Source: JBQTKD01 sp052389435 (lineage in GTDB: Bacteria > Actinomycetota > Actinomycetes > Sporichthyales > Sporichthyaceae). From it: a stretch of DNA of 29,871 nucleotides. Positions 23,177 to 29,871 of this stretch are shown piece by piece. Below the pieces are notes generated by a model. That model did not search any database. It was given only the letters and a program-made list of their open reading frames with translations, and was not told the DNA's origin. The stretch is from contig JBQTIB010000174.1 in the NCBI GenBank assembly GCA_052389435.1, forward strand, positions 1 through 29,871, given 5' to 3'. Both the position numbers and the translations under genes were made by a program. The first letter of the stretch is position 1. Every line of letters starts with the position of its first letter.

Positions 23177-23720
23177 CGGCCGCCTCCTTCGTCCGGGTTG
23201 TCGATCGCTCGGGCTCCTCGCTCGTCCCTCGCTCGTCGCGCTCGCTCAGCGCCGCCCGCAGCGCCGCGATGCCGCGGGCCGCCTGGCTCTTCACCGTTCC
23301 CTCGGAGATGCCGAGTTCGTGTGCCGTCTCGGCGATCGAGAGGCCGTCGACGTAGCGCAGCACCACCACGGCCCGCTGGCGGGCCGGGATCCGGGCCAGC
23401 GCCGCCACGGCGCCGAGGTCGACGTCCGAGGCGGGAACCGATACGTCCTCCGCGAACTCCGCCACCGGCCGTTCCCGCCGCCAGGGCCGTCGGCGTTCGT
23501 CGATGACGGCGTTGAGCAGGCTCTGCCGCACGTACGCGAGCGGGTCGCCCTTGGCGCAGACGCGAGACCAGCGCGGATACAGCCGCGCGAGCACCGTCTG
23601 CACGACGTCCTCCGCCCTTTGCCAGTCCCCGCACATGAGGTAGGCGATGCGCGTCAGGCGCGGCTGCGACGCGGCGACGAACGCCACGAACTCGGCGTCG
23701 TCCGCGCTGTCCTGCCCCAT
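23163..23720 (-). CDS. SigE-family ECF RNA polymerase sigma factor
   Basis: This 185-residue sigma factor contains region 2 (about 10-75: FVAFVAASQPRLTRIAYLMC, then DWQRAEDVVQTVLARLY) and region 4 (about 105-158: PARQRAVVVLRYVDGLSIAE, then LGISEGTVKSQAARGIAALR). Regions 1 and 3 are absent, as in ECF factors. The SigE-type Asp/Glu pattern WQRAEDVVQ is typical of actinobacterial SigE-like proteins. The ATG at 23720 follows GGGAGG by seven bases. A charged tail of about 25 residues extends past region 4. The downstream membrane protein overlaps it and is its likely regulator. Target genes are not evident here. Confidence 0.92.
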   Translation of the reverse strand: MGQDSADDAEFVAFVAASQPRLTRIAYLMCGDWQRAEDVVQTVLARLYPRWSRVCAKGDPLAYVRQSLLNAVIDERRRPWRRERPVAEFAEDVSVPASDVDLGAVAALARIPARQRAVVVLRYVDGLSIAETAHELGISEGTVKSQAARGIAALRAALSERDERGTSEEPERSTTRTKEAADAQQ

Positions 23721-23878
23721 CGGCACACCTCCCTGACCCTCACACGGAGCCGACGGCTCAGAGGTTGCACGGCTCGGCCGTCGAATCGCTTCGCCGATGC
23801 TTGGACGCGGCCGAATGCCGTCACGTTGCGCCAGGCAGACCCAGTAACGTCTTCTGCGCAGCGGCGACGATGCCGCGA

Positions 23879-23952
23879 TCCCGGGTCGTCTAAGGGCAGG
23901 ACAATCGGTTTTGGTCCGATTTATAGGGGTTCGAATCCTCTCCCGGGAGCCA
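23879..23952 (+). tRNA. tRNA-Gln, anticodon TTG
   Basis: A complete cloverleaf is visible. The acceptor TCCCGGG pairs with CCCGGGA (U1-A72 is a glutamine identity feature). The anticodon stem is ATCGG/CCGAT with loop TTTTGGT (anticodon TTG, reading CAA), and the T-arm is AGGGG TTCGAAT CCTCT. The discriminator is G and the CCA is encoded (23950-23952). The tRNA ends 23 bases before glmU, an arrangement common in actinobacteria. Confidence 0.95.
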
Positions 23953-23975
23953 GTCGACGGGGGAGGGGTGCGCGA

Positions 23976-25412
23976 ATGGGCGTCGTAGTCGTCGTGTTGG
24001 CCGCAGGCGAGGGCAAGCGGATGAAGTCCGCGCTGCCGAAGGTGCTGCATCCCATCGGGGGGCGTTCGCTGCTCGGGCATGCGCTCGCCGCCGCCCGCGG
24101 CACCGAACCGGAGCAGGTCGTCGTGGTCGTGGGCCACGGCCGGGACCAGGTCGGCGCGCACCTCGAGCGGATCGACCCCGCCGCCTCGACCGTCGTCCAG
24201 GAGCAGCAGAACGGCACCGGGCACGCGGTGCGCGTCGCGCTCGGTTCGGTCGCCCCGACCGAGAACCAGACCGTCCTCGTCGTCTGCGGCGACGTGCCAC
24301 TGCTGCGCGCCGAGACCCTCGCCGAACTGCTCGATCGCCACGCCGCCGACGGCAACGCCGTCACCGTGCTCACCGCCGTCGTGCCGGACCCGACGGGCTA
24401 CGGACGCATCCTGCGCGCTCCCGACGGCGGCCTGGAGGCCATCGTCGAGCAGCGCGACGCGACCCCGGAGCAGCACAAGATCGCCGAGATCAACTCCGGC
24501 GTCTACGCCTTCGACGGCGTCGTCCTGCGCGACGCGCTCGGGCGGCTGTCCACCGACAACAGCCAGGGCGAGGAGTACCTGACCGACGTGGTGTCGATCG
24601 CCCGCAGGGACGGCGCCCGCGTCGGCGCCTCGCTGGCCCCGGACCACCGGGAGATCCTCGGCGTCAACGACCGCGCCCAGCTCGCCGAGCTCGGCAAGGC
24701 CCTCAACGACCGCGTCGTCGACGGCTGGATGCGTGCCGGGGTCACGGTGATCGACCCGGCCACCGCGTGGATCGACGTGCAGGTCCAGATCGAGCCGGAT
24801 GCCGTCATCGCCCAGAACACCCAACTGCACGGCGCGACCCGCATCGGGACCGGCGCGAAGATCGGCCCGAACACCACGCTGACCGACGTCGTGGTCGGCG
24901 CCGGCGCCAGCGTGCTGGCCACCCACGGCAGCGAGGCCGTCATCGGCCCCGACGCCACCGTCGGCCCGTTCACCTACCTGCGCCCCGGCACCAAGCTCGG
25001 GGACCACACGAAGGCCGGCGCGTTCGTCGAGGTCAAGAACTCCACCGTCGGCACCGGTTCGAAGATCCCGCACCTGAGCTACGTCGGCGACGGCGACATC
25101 GGCGAGTACTCCAACATCGGGTGCGCCACGGTGTTCGTCAACTACGACGGGGTGGCCAAGCACCGGACGGTCGTCGGGGACCACGTTCGTGTGGGAAGCG
25201 ACACCATGCTGGTCGCTCCGCTCACGCTTGGAGACGGCTCCTACACGGCCGCCGGCTCCGTCGTCACCAAGGACGTTCCGCCCGGAGCGTTGGCCGTTGC
25301 ACGAGGCACTCAGCGCAACGTCGATAATTGGGTGGTGCGTGCTCGTCCCGGCAGCAAGGCAGCTGCCGCCGCCGAGGCAGCGCAGCGGGCCGCAGAACGA
25401 TCTCAGGAGTGA
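23976..25412 (+). CDS. glmU: bifunctional N-acetylglucosamine-1-phosphate uridyltransferase/glucosamine-1-phosphate acetyltransferase
   Basis: This 478-residue enzyme makes UDP-GlcNAc for peptidoglycan. The N-terminal uridyltransferase has the loop LAAGEGKRMKSALPKVLH (about 8-25), QNGTGHAV, CGDVPLL and EINSGVYAF. From about residue 255 a left-handed beta-helix of hexapeptide repeats forms the acetyltransferase, with TYLRPG, GAFVEVKNSTVG and NYDGVAKHRT near its active site. The Ala-rich tail is common in actinobacteria. The start is ATG at 23976 behind GGGAGGGG. The stop is one base before the prs start, so translation is likely coupled. Confidence 0.97.
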   Translation: MGVVVVVLAAGEGKRMKSALPKVLHPIGGRSLLGHALAAARGTEPEQVVVVVGHGRDQVGAHLERIDPAASTVVQEQQNGTGHAVRVALGSVAPTENQTVLVVCGDVPLLRAETLAELLDRHAADGNAVTVLTAVVPDPTGYGRILRAPDGGLEAIVEQRDATPEQHKIAEINSGVYAFDGVVLRDALGRLSTDNSQGEEYLTDVVSIARRDGARVGASLAPDHREILGVNDRAQLAELGKALNDRVVDGWMRAGVTVIDPATAWIDVQVQIEPDAVIAQNTQLHGATRIGTGAKIGPNTTLTDVVVGAGASVLATHGSEAVIGPDATVGPFTYLRPGTKLGDHTKAGAFVEVKNSTVGTGSKIPHLSYVGDGDIGEYSNIGCATVFVNYDGVAKHRTVVGDHVRVGSDTMLVAPLTLGDGSYTAAGSVVTKDVPPGALAVARGTQRNVDNWVVRARPGSKAAAAAEAAQRAAERSQE

Positions 25413-25413
25413 C

Positions 25414-26394
25414 ATGAGCAGCGGGATCACGACCACCGGCGAGCGGAAGCTCCTGGTGATGGGTGGCCGTGCCTACCCCGAGCTTGCGACGGAGATCGCC
25501 GAGTCGCTCGGGATCAGCCTGACCCCGACGACGGCGCTGGACTTCGCCAACGGCGAGATCTACGTGCGGTACCAGGAGTCGGTGCGCGGCGCGGACACGT
25601 TCGTGATCCAGTCCCACGCGGCCCCGATCAACCAGTGGATCATGGAGCAGCTGCTCATGGTCGACGCGCTCAAGCGCGCCTCGGCCAAGCGCATCACCGT
25701 GGTCGTTCCGTTCTACGGGTACTCCCGCCAGGACAAGAAGCACAAGGGCCGCGAGCCGATCTCGGCCCGGCTCATGGCGGACCTGTTCAAGACCGCCGGC
25801 GCGGACCGGCTGATCTCCGTGGACCTGCACACCTCGCAGATCCAGGGCTTCTTCGACGGCCCCGTCGACCACCTCTTCGCGCTGCCCCTGCTGACCCGCT
25901 ACGTCGGCAACCGGGTGGACCGCGACCGCCTGACGGTGGTCTCGCCCGACGCCGGTCGGGTGCGCGTCGCGGACATGTGGACCGATCGCCTCGGCTGCCC
26001 GCTGGCGATCGTGCACAAGCGCCGGGACCCGAACGTCCCGAACCAGGTCACCGTCCACGAGGTCGTCGGCGACGTCGCCGGCCGCGTCTGCGTGCTCGTC
26101 GACGACATGATCGACACCGCGGGCACCATCACCCACGCCGCTGACACCCTCTTCGACCAGGGTGCCGCCGAGGTGCTCGTCGCCGCGACCCACCCGATCC
26201 TGTCCGGCCCCGCCGTGGATCGACTCAAGAACTCCCGGATCTCCGAGGTCGTCGTCACCAACACCCTCCCGATCGAGGAGGAGCGTCGATTCGACAAGCT
26301 GACGGTGCTCTCGATTGCCCCGCTGCTCGCCCGTGCAATCCGCGAGGTCTTCGACGACGGCTCGGTCACGAGCCTGTTCGAGGGCCAGGGCTAG
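25414..26394 (+). CDS. prs: ribose-phosphate pyrophosphokinase
   Basis: This 326-residue PRPP synthetase transfers pyrophosphate from ATP to ribose-5-phosphate, feeding purine, pyrimidine, NAD, histidine and, in actinobacteria, decaprenyl-phosphoarabinose pathways. Visible motifs are FANGEIYVRYQESVRG, the flexible loop YGYSRQDKKHKGREPIS, the metal-binding VDLHTSQIQGFF and the PRPP-binding loop VLVDDMIDTAGT (about 226-239). Length matches class I bacterial enzymes. The ATG at 25414 follows AGGAG four bases upstream. Its position behind glmU and before rplY and pth is the common actinobacterial order. Confidence 0.97.
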   Translation: MSSGITTTGERKLLVMGGRAYPELATEIAESLGISLTPTTALDFANGEIYVRYQESVRGADTFVIQSHAAPINQWIMEQLLMVDALKRASAKRITVVVPFYGYSRQDKKHKGREPISARLMADLFKTAGADRLISVDLHTSQIQGFFDGPVDHLFALPLLTRYVGNRVDRDRLTVVSPDAGRVRVADMWTDRLGCPLAIVHKRRDPNVPNQVTVHEVVGDVAGRVCVLVDDMIDTAGTITHAADTLFDQGAAEVLVAATHPILSGPAVDRLKNSRISEVVVTNTLPIEEERRFDKLTVLSIAPLLARAIREVFDDGSVTSLFEGQG

Positions 26395-26458
26395 CCCGCC
26401 CGGCCCGAGGAGAAAGCCACCCGCGTCGTCGGGTAGTCTTCACCGGTTGCCCGGCGAG

Positions 26459-26519
26459 GGAGGCCCGCTGGCCTCCGCTCGCATGGCCTCCGTCATCGAC
26501 TGGTGTCTGTAAAGAGGAG
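26459..26519 (+). promoter_or_regulatory. rplY leader with mutually exclusive hairpins
   Basis: In the 133-bp gap before rplY, GGAGGCC (26459-26465) can pair with GGCCTCC at 26470-26476, giving a tight four-base loop. It can alternatively pair with an identical GGCCTCC at 26485-26491. The unpaired CCTCC can also contact the GAGGAG Shine-Dalgarno at 26514-26519. This would allow a switch between open and closed ribosome-binding sites, as in autogenously controlled ribosomal-protein leaders. It is a structural inference, not a recognised RNA family. Confidence 0.4.
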
Positions 26520-26527
26520 CAAGAGCT

Positions 26528-27202
26528 GTGTCCGAGGTCCGTATCAGCGCCGAGGCGCGCAACGAGTTCGGCAAGGGTGCCGCCCGGCGCATTCGGCGCG
26601 CCCACCGGGTGCCCGCCGTTCTGTACGGGCACGGTGAGGCGCCCCGCCACATCTCGCTCCCGGGTCACGACCTGATGCTCGCGCTCAAGACCGCGAACGT
26701 CCTGCTGCACATCGACCTGGACGGCAAGGAAGAACTGGCGATCCCCAAGGACGTCCAGCGCGACCCGATCCGCGGCGTCCTCGAGCACGCCGACCTGCTG
26801 CTCGTCCGCAAGGGCGAGAAGGTCAGCGTTCAGATTCCGCTGCACATCGTCGGCCACGCCGGTCCGGACACGGTGGTCGTCTCCGACCTCACCGTGCTCG
26901 AGGTCATGGCCGAGGCCACGCACATCCCCGAGTTCTTCGAGGTCGACATCTCGGGTCTGAAGGCCGGCACGCAGATCCAGGCCAAGGACATCAAGCTGCC
27001 CGCGGGCATCGAACTCGTCCTCGAGCCCGAGGTCCTCGTCGTCAACATCACCGGCGCGATCAGCGAGGAGGCCCTCGAGGCCGAGCTCGCCGAGGTCGAG
27101 GCCGAACTGGGCATCGAGCGCGAAGAGTCCGACGCCGAGATCGAGGCCGCGGCCGAGGCCGCCGCCGAGGACGGCGACAAGGAACCGGCTGCGGCCGAAT
27201 AG
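26528..27202 (+). CDS. rplY: 50S ribosomal protein L25 (general stress/CTC type)
   Basis: This 224-residue long-form bL25 binds 5S rRNA. The N-terminal L25 domain (about 1-95) starts VRISAEARNEFGKGAARRIR and contains VPAVLYGHG. The TL5/CTC beta domain (about 96-190) contains VSVQIPLHIVGHAG, VFDV-like EFFEVDISGLKAG and LPAGIELVLEPEVLVV. The C-terminus is a long acidic Glu/Ala tail, usual in actinobacteria. The start is GTG at 26528 with GAGGAG upstream. A strong hairpin follows the stop and probably separates it from pth. Confidence 0.96.
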   Translation: MSEVRISAEARNEFGKGAARRIRRAHRVPAVLYGHGEAPRHISLPGHDLMLALKTANVLLHIDLDGKEELAIPKDVQRDPIRGVLEHADLLLVRKGEKVSVQIPLHIVGHAGPDTVVVSDLTVLEVMAEATHIPEFFEVDISGLKAGTQIQAKDIKLPAGIELVLEPEVLVVNITGAISEEALEAELAEVEAELGIEREESDAEIEAAAEAAAEDGDKEPAAAE

Positions 27203-27209
27203 ATCGTTG

Positions 27210-27250
27210 CGTCCGGCAGATCCGCTCCTCGGGGCCGGGTCTGCCGGACG
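27210..27250 (+). terminator. strong hairpin between rplY and pth
   Basis: CGTCCGGCAGATCC pairs over 14 bp with GGGTCTGCCGGACG (one G-U wobble) around a loop of about 13 bases, eight bases after the rplY stop. TTCTGCGTTG follows, a weak T-containing tail. It is a good candidate for rplY transcription termination, with pth either read through or driven by its own promoter. Confidence 0.7.
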
Positions 27251-27277
27251 TTCTGCGTTGTAGGGGAGATTGGGTCT

Positions 27278-27859
27278 GTGGCCGACGGGCGTTGGTTGGT
27301 GGTCGGTCTCGGCAACCCCGGCCCGGAGTACGTCGGCAACCGCCACAACATCGGGTTTCTGGTGCTCGACGTGCTCGCGGAGCGCGTCCGGGGAAGCTTC
27401 AAGGCGCACAGGGCCCGCGCGGACGTCGTCGAGGCGCGCCTCGGCGGACCGGGCGGGACGCCCGTAGTGCTCGCCAAGCCGCGCTCGTACATGAACGAGT
27501 CCGGGGGTCCGGTCGCGGGGCTCGCCCAGTACTACGACGTGCCCGCCGAGCGGATCGTCGTCGTGCACGACGAACTCGACCTGCCCTACCAGTCGCTGCG
27601 CATCAAACTCGGCGGTGGGGACAACGGACACAACGGCCTGAAGTCCATGCGCAAGTCCCTCGGTACGGGGGACTTCCACCGCGTGCGGTTCGGCGTCGGG
27701 CGCCCGCCCGGGCGGATGGACCCGGCCGCGTTCGTGCTGCGGGACTTCTCCGCCGCCGAGCGCAAGGACATCGACTTTGAGATCGACCGGACCTGCGACG
27801 CCGTCGAACTTTTGGTCGCCGAAGGCCTCGAGCGAGCGCAGAACCAGTACAACAGCTGA
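27278..27859 (+). CDS. pth: peptidyl-tRNA hydrolase
   Basis: This 193-residue enzyme releases peptides from prematurely dropped peptidyl-tRNA and recycles the tRNA. Catalytic and binding residues are present: Asn12 (GLGNPG), His23 (RHNIGF), Asn73 (SYMNESG), Asp98 (VHDELDLP) and Asn119 (GHNGLKS). Length is usual. The start is GTG at 27278, with AGGGGAG about ten bases before it. It follows rplY, as in most actinobacteria, and completes the glmU-prs-rplY-pth series. Confidence 0.97.
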   Translation: MADGRWLVVGLGNPGPEYVGNRHNIGFLVLDVLAERVRGSFKAHRARADVVEARLGGPGGTPVVLAKPRSYMNESGGPVAGLAQYYDVPAERIVVVHDELDLPYQSLRIKLGGGDNGHNGLKSMRKSLGTGDFHRVRFGVGRPPGRMDPAAFVLRDFSAAERKDIDFEIDRTCDAVELLVAEGLERAQNQYNS

Positions 27860-27936
27860 GCCCCCGCACACCGGGTCGAACGTTTCCGCCGCTTGGCGCG
27901 TCCAAGCCCCGACACGACGACTCCCCGGAGGTGCCG

Positions 27937-28404
27937 ATGAGGCGGCGGATCGCGATCCCGCTCGTGGCGACGATCGCCGCGGCCGGGCTCGGGCTTCTCG
28001 CGCCGCAACCGTCCTCGGCCAGTTGCGCCGGGCCCCAACTGGTAACGGCGTCGGCGCCGGGGCCGGCCGAGAGCGCGCCGCCGTCGACGCTGCGAGTCGG
28101 CGAACCGGCCACCGTGGAGGGCCGGTTCTTCTACAACGGGTGCGAGGACAGCTACCGCACGGGCGGGTGTGGGCGCGGCGGCTACGACGATCCCCAGTCG
28201 CCGATGCGAGCCGTCGAACTGACCCTCACCCAGGGGGACCGGTCCTGGGCGCTGGGCACCGCGGACGCCGCCGACCGCGACCGGAGCTACGCGATCTCCT
28301 GGGCCGTGGCGATCCCGGCCGACGCGCGATCGGGTCCGGCGACGCTCGCCGCCGGGTCGGCTCAATCCGAGGTCGTGCTGGCCGAAGCGTCGACTCGCAG
28401 GTAG
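27937..28404 (+). CDS. small exported protein of unknown function
   Basis: This 155-residue protein has an N-terminal signal: MRRRIAIPLVATIAAAGLGL, then a predicted cleavage after SSA near residue 28. A Cys follows directly (SASCAGPQ), so a lipoprotein reading is possible but the lipobox is poor. The mature part looks like a beta-sandwich domain with GEPATVEGRFFYNGC and GGCGRGGY, and probably has paired cysteines. I recognise no named family. The ATG at 27937 was preferred to GTG at 27931 because GGAGG lies five bases upstream of the ATG. It is 77 bp after pth on the same strand. Confidence 0.75.
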   Translation: MRRRIAIPLVATIAAAGLGLLAPQPSSASCAGPQLVTASAPGPAESAPPSTLRVGEPATVEGRFFYNGCEDSYRTGGCGRGGYDDPQSPMRAVELTLTQGDRSWALGTADAADRDRSYAISWAVAIPADARSGPATLAAGSAQSEVVLAEASTRR

Positions 28405-28586
28405 GAAGGCAACAGCCGAGGTGGTGTGGCGTGCCTCGGGGCACCACGGGTCTCCTTTCCTCCTCCCAGCCGACGCGCCTGCGATCCCAGGTCGGGGGCG
28501 CGTGCCCGGCGATCTCGGCCGACTTCTCACACATTGGTGCGTTGTCGGTAACCTCCGCGAACCTTTCGGGATGCGACCCTGATTTC

Positions 28587-29597
28587 GTGGTCGGTCGTAG
28601 CGTGCTCCGCGCGAGAGGTGCCAAGGCTGCGCACGAACCCGACGAGGACCCCTACCGGGTGCGTCACGTCGTCGTGCACGGGTACCGGCGAGCGTTTGTG
28701 ATGGCCGGCAGCGGCCCCGCGGTGCTGTTGCTGCACGGCATCGGCGATTCCTCCGAGACGTGGCGGCACCTGATCGCCGCACTCGCTCAGGACTACACGG
28801 TCATCGCACCGGACCTGCTCGGCCACGGGCAGTCGGACCGCCCGCGCGCCGACTACTCGGTCGCTGCCTACGCCTGCGGCATGCGGGACCTGCTGAGCGT
28901 GCTCGACGTCGAAACCGCCACGGTCGTCGGCCACTCCCTCGGCGGAGGCGTCGCGATGCAGTTCGCCTACCAGTTCCCGGAGCGTTGCGAGCGCCTGGTG
29001 CTGGTCGCCACCGGCGGCGCCGGCCGCCGCACGAACCTGATGCTTAAGGCGGTGTCGGTGCCCGGGGCGGGGACCGTGCTGCCGGTGTTGACCACCCCCG
29101 GCATCAAGCAGGTCGCGTCCACCTACATCCGCATGCTCAAACTCACGGGCATCGGAATCGGTCGGGACGCCGAGGACATGATCCGTCTGTTCGACGCCCT
29201 GCCCAACCGCACCGCCCGCAGTGCGTTCATCCGCACGCTGCGCGCGACGGTGGACCGTCACGGTCAGGTCATCACGATGCTCGACCGTTGCTACCTCGCG
29301 GCCGGCATGCCGACGATGCTGGTCTGGGGAGACCGGGACGCGGTCATTCCCGTCGACCACGGCCACCGCCTGCACGACGCGATGCCCGGCAGCCGCCTGG
29401 AGATTTTCCGCGGCGCAGGCCACTTTCCGCACCACAGCGATCCCGACGGATTCCTCGACGTGCTCCGGCACTTCCTCTCCACGACCCCGCCCGCCCGTTA
29501 CTCGGCACGCGAATGGCGGGCCCTGCTGCGCTCCGGGGCGCCGCCGCGATCCGTATCGGCCGAGGTCGAAGCCGACAACATCGCCACGGGAACCTGA
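28587..29597 (+). CDS. alpha/beta-hydrolase fold enzyme
   Basis: This 336-residue soluble hydrolase of the epoxide-hydrolase/lipase-like class has oxyanion region LLLHGIGDSSETW (about 47-59). The nucleophile is Ser117 in GHSLGG, the acid Asp251 in WGDRDAVIP and His279 in GAGHFPHH. Substrate is unknown. A short N-terminal extension (1-28) precedes the fold and a C-terminal tail (about 300-336) follows it. The start at GTG 28587 is uncertain; GTG at 28602 is also in frame and neither has a strong ribosome-binding site. About 180 bp separates it from the exported-protein gene; a CCGAGG/CCTCGG stem near 28415-28438 may end upstream transcription. Confidence 0.88.
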   Translation: MVGRSVLRARGAKAAHEPDEDPYRVRHVVVHGYRRAFVMAGSGPAVLLLHGIGDSSETWRHLIAALAQDYTVIAPDLLGHGQSDRPRADYSVAAYACGMRDLLSVLDVETATVVGHSLGGGVAMQFAYQFPERCERLVLVATGGAGRRTNLMLKAVSVPGAGTVLPVLTTPGIKQVASTYIRMLKLTGIGIGRDAEDMIRLFDALPNRTARSAFIRTLRATVDRHGQVITMLDRCYLAAGMPTMLVWGDRDAVIPVDHGHRLHDAMPGSRLEIFRGAGHFPHHSDPDGFLDVLRHFLSTTPPARYSAREWRALLRSGAPPRSVSAEVEADNIATGT

Positions 29598-29781
29598 TCT
29601 TGCGTCACATTTCGGTACATAGCGGAAGCGCGTACCGGCCAAGCGGGTGAAGCCGCCCACCGTGCTGCGGTTGGTCGGGGGACCGGAGGCGTCGACGTCT
29701 CGACGGGAGCGTCGAGCGAGCCAAACCCGACTGTGCGTCAGTTGCCCTGTGGATCAAGCATCTGGGCGCTTTTCGGGGGTT

Positions 29782-29802
29782 GTCGGGGGCAGAGCCCCCG
29801 AC
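29782..29802. repeat. perfect GC hairpin downstream of the last gene
   Basis: GTCGGGGGC and GCCCCCGAC flank a three-base AGA loop. It stands about 185 bases after the last stop codon in an otherwise gene-free stretch (29598-29871). It could be a terminator or a dispersed intergenic palindrome. Arms of this kind recall the GGGGGCTG/CAGCCCCC dyads before rsmI but are not the same sequence. Confidence 0.5.
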
Positions 29803-29871
29803 GGTTCGGATGGGGGTTCGGGGGGTGTGGGGGGGGGGGCCCCCCCCGGTTAGGGGGGGGGTTCGGGGGGT
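29803..29871. repeat. G/C homopolymer contig edge
   Basis: The final bases are repeated runs of G with one block of C (about 29830-29848) and TTCGGGGGG-like units. The pattern mirrors the opposite window edge and looks like degraded sequence at an assembly break. Together with 29598-29781 it holds no gene that I can support. Confidence 0.65.

Noticed and set aside
22914..23975. N-terminal extension of glmU upstream of 23976
   Set aside because: The open frame runs through tRNA-Gln and antisense of the sigma-factor gene; the ATG at 23976 has a strong ribosome-binding site and begins at the conserved GlmU N-terminus.

Overview
The window is chromosomal DNA from a very GC-rich actinobacterium. 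The evidence is about 70% GC, frequent GTG and TTG starts, the rpfB-ksgA-ispE and glmU-prs-rplY-pth gene orders, a Pmt protein O-mannosyltransferase beside rsmI, and a SigE-family sigma factor. Gene content parallels the Mycobacterium tuberculosis Rv1002c-Rv1018c neighbourhood, but the genus cannot be fixed from this window. Both ends run into long G and C homopolymers, which suggests a contig whose edges are assembly break points.

Left part (1-7873), mostly minus strand: tRNA-Ala(CGC), two tandem mscL genes with a C-terminal zinc-ribbon-like tail, and a cold-shock protein gene flanked by two hairpins with U tracts. A plus-strand gene resembling OGG-fold proteins runs tail to tail into a PAP2-family membrane phosphatase. 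Next come a large alpha/beta-hydrolase/AMP-binding fusion with a degenerate adenylation domain, and pmt. The pmt-rsmI divergent region (7874-8213) carries five copies of a palindrome at 59-60 bp spacing.

Central housekeeping run (8214-17591), plus strand: rsmI, a small secreted protein, metG-tatD (overlapping), rpfB, rsmA/ksgA, and ispE-ABC-F (overlapping). These serve translation and rRNA modification, peptidoglycan remodelling, isoprenoid synthesis and ribosome protection.

Accessory part (17592-23720): a marR gene with a clear palindromic operator, a DUF4383-like membrane protein, and a desaturase-tetR pair. Then come a two-TM membrane protein with a 64-aa orphan, a VapBC-type toxin-antitoxin pair, and a SigE-family sigma factor coupled to a membrane-anchored putative anti-sigma protein.

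Right part (23879-29597), plus strand: tRNA-Gln(TTG), glmU, prs, rplY, pth, a small exported protein and an alpha/beta hydrolase. glmU and prs feed cell-wall and nucleotide precursors; rplY and pth serve translation.

I found no clearly new multi-gene system. The observations most worth a second look are the compensated palindrome array before rsmI, the hairpin with a U tract inside the cspA leader, mutually exclusive pairings before rplY, the degenerate adenylation domain in the fusion enzyme, and the sigma/anti-sigma pair with a TIMP-like outer domain.
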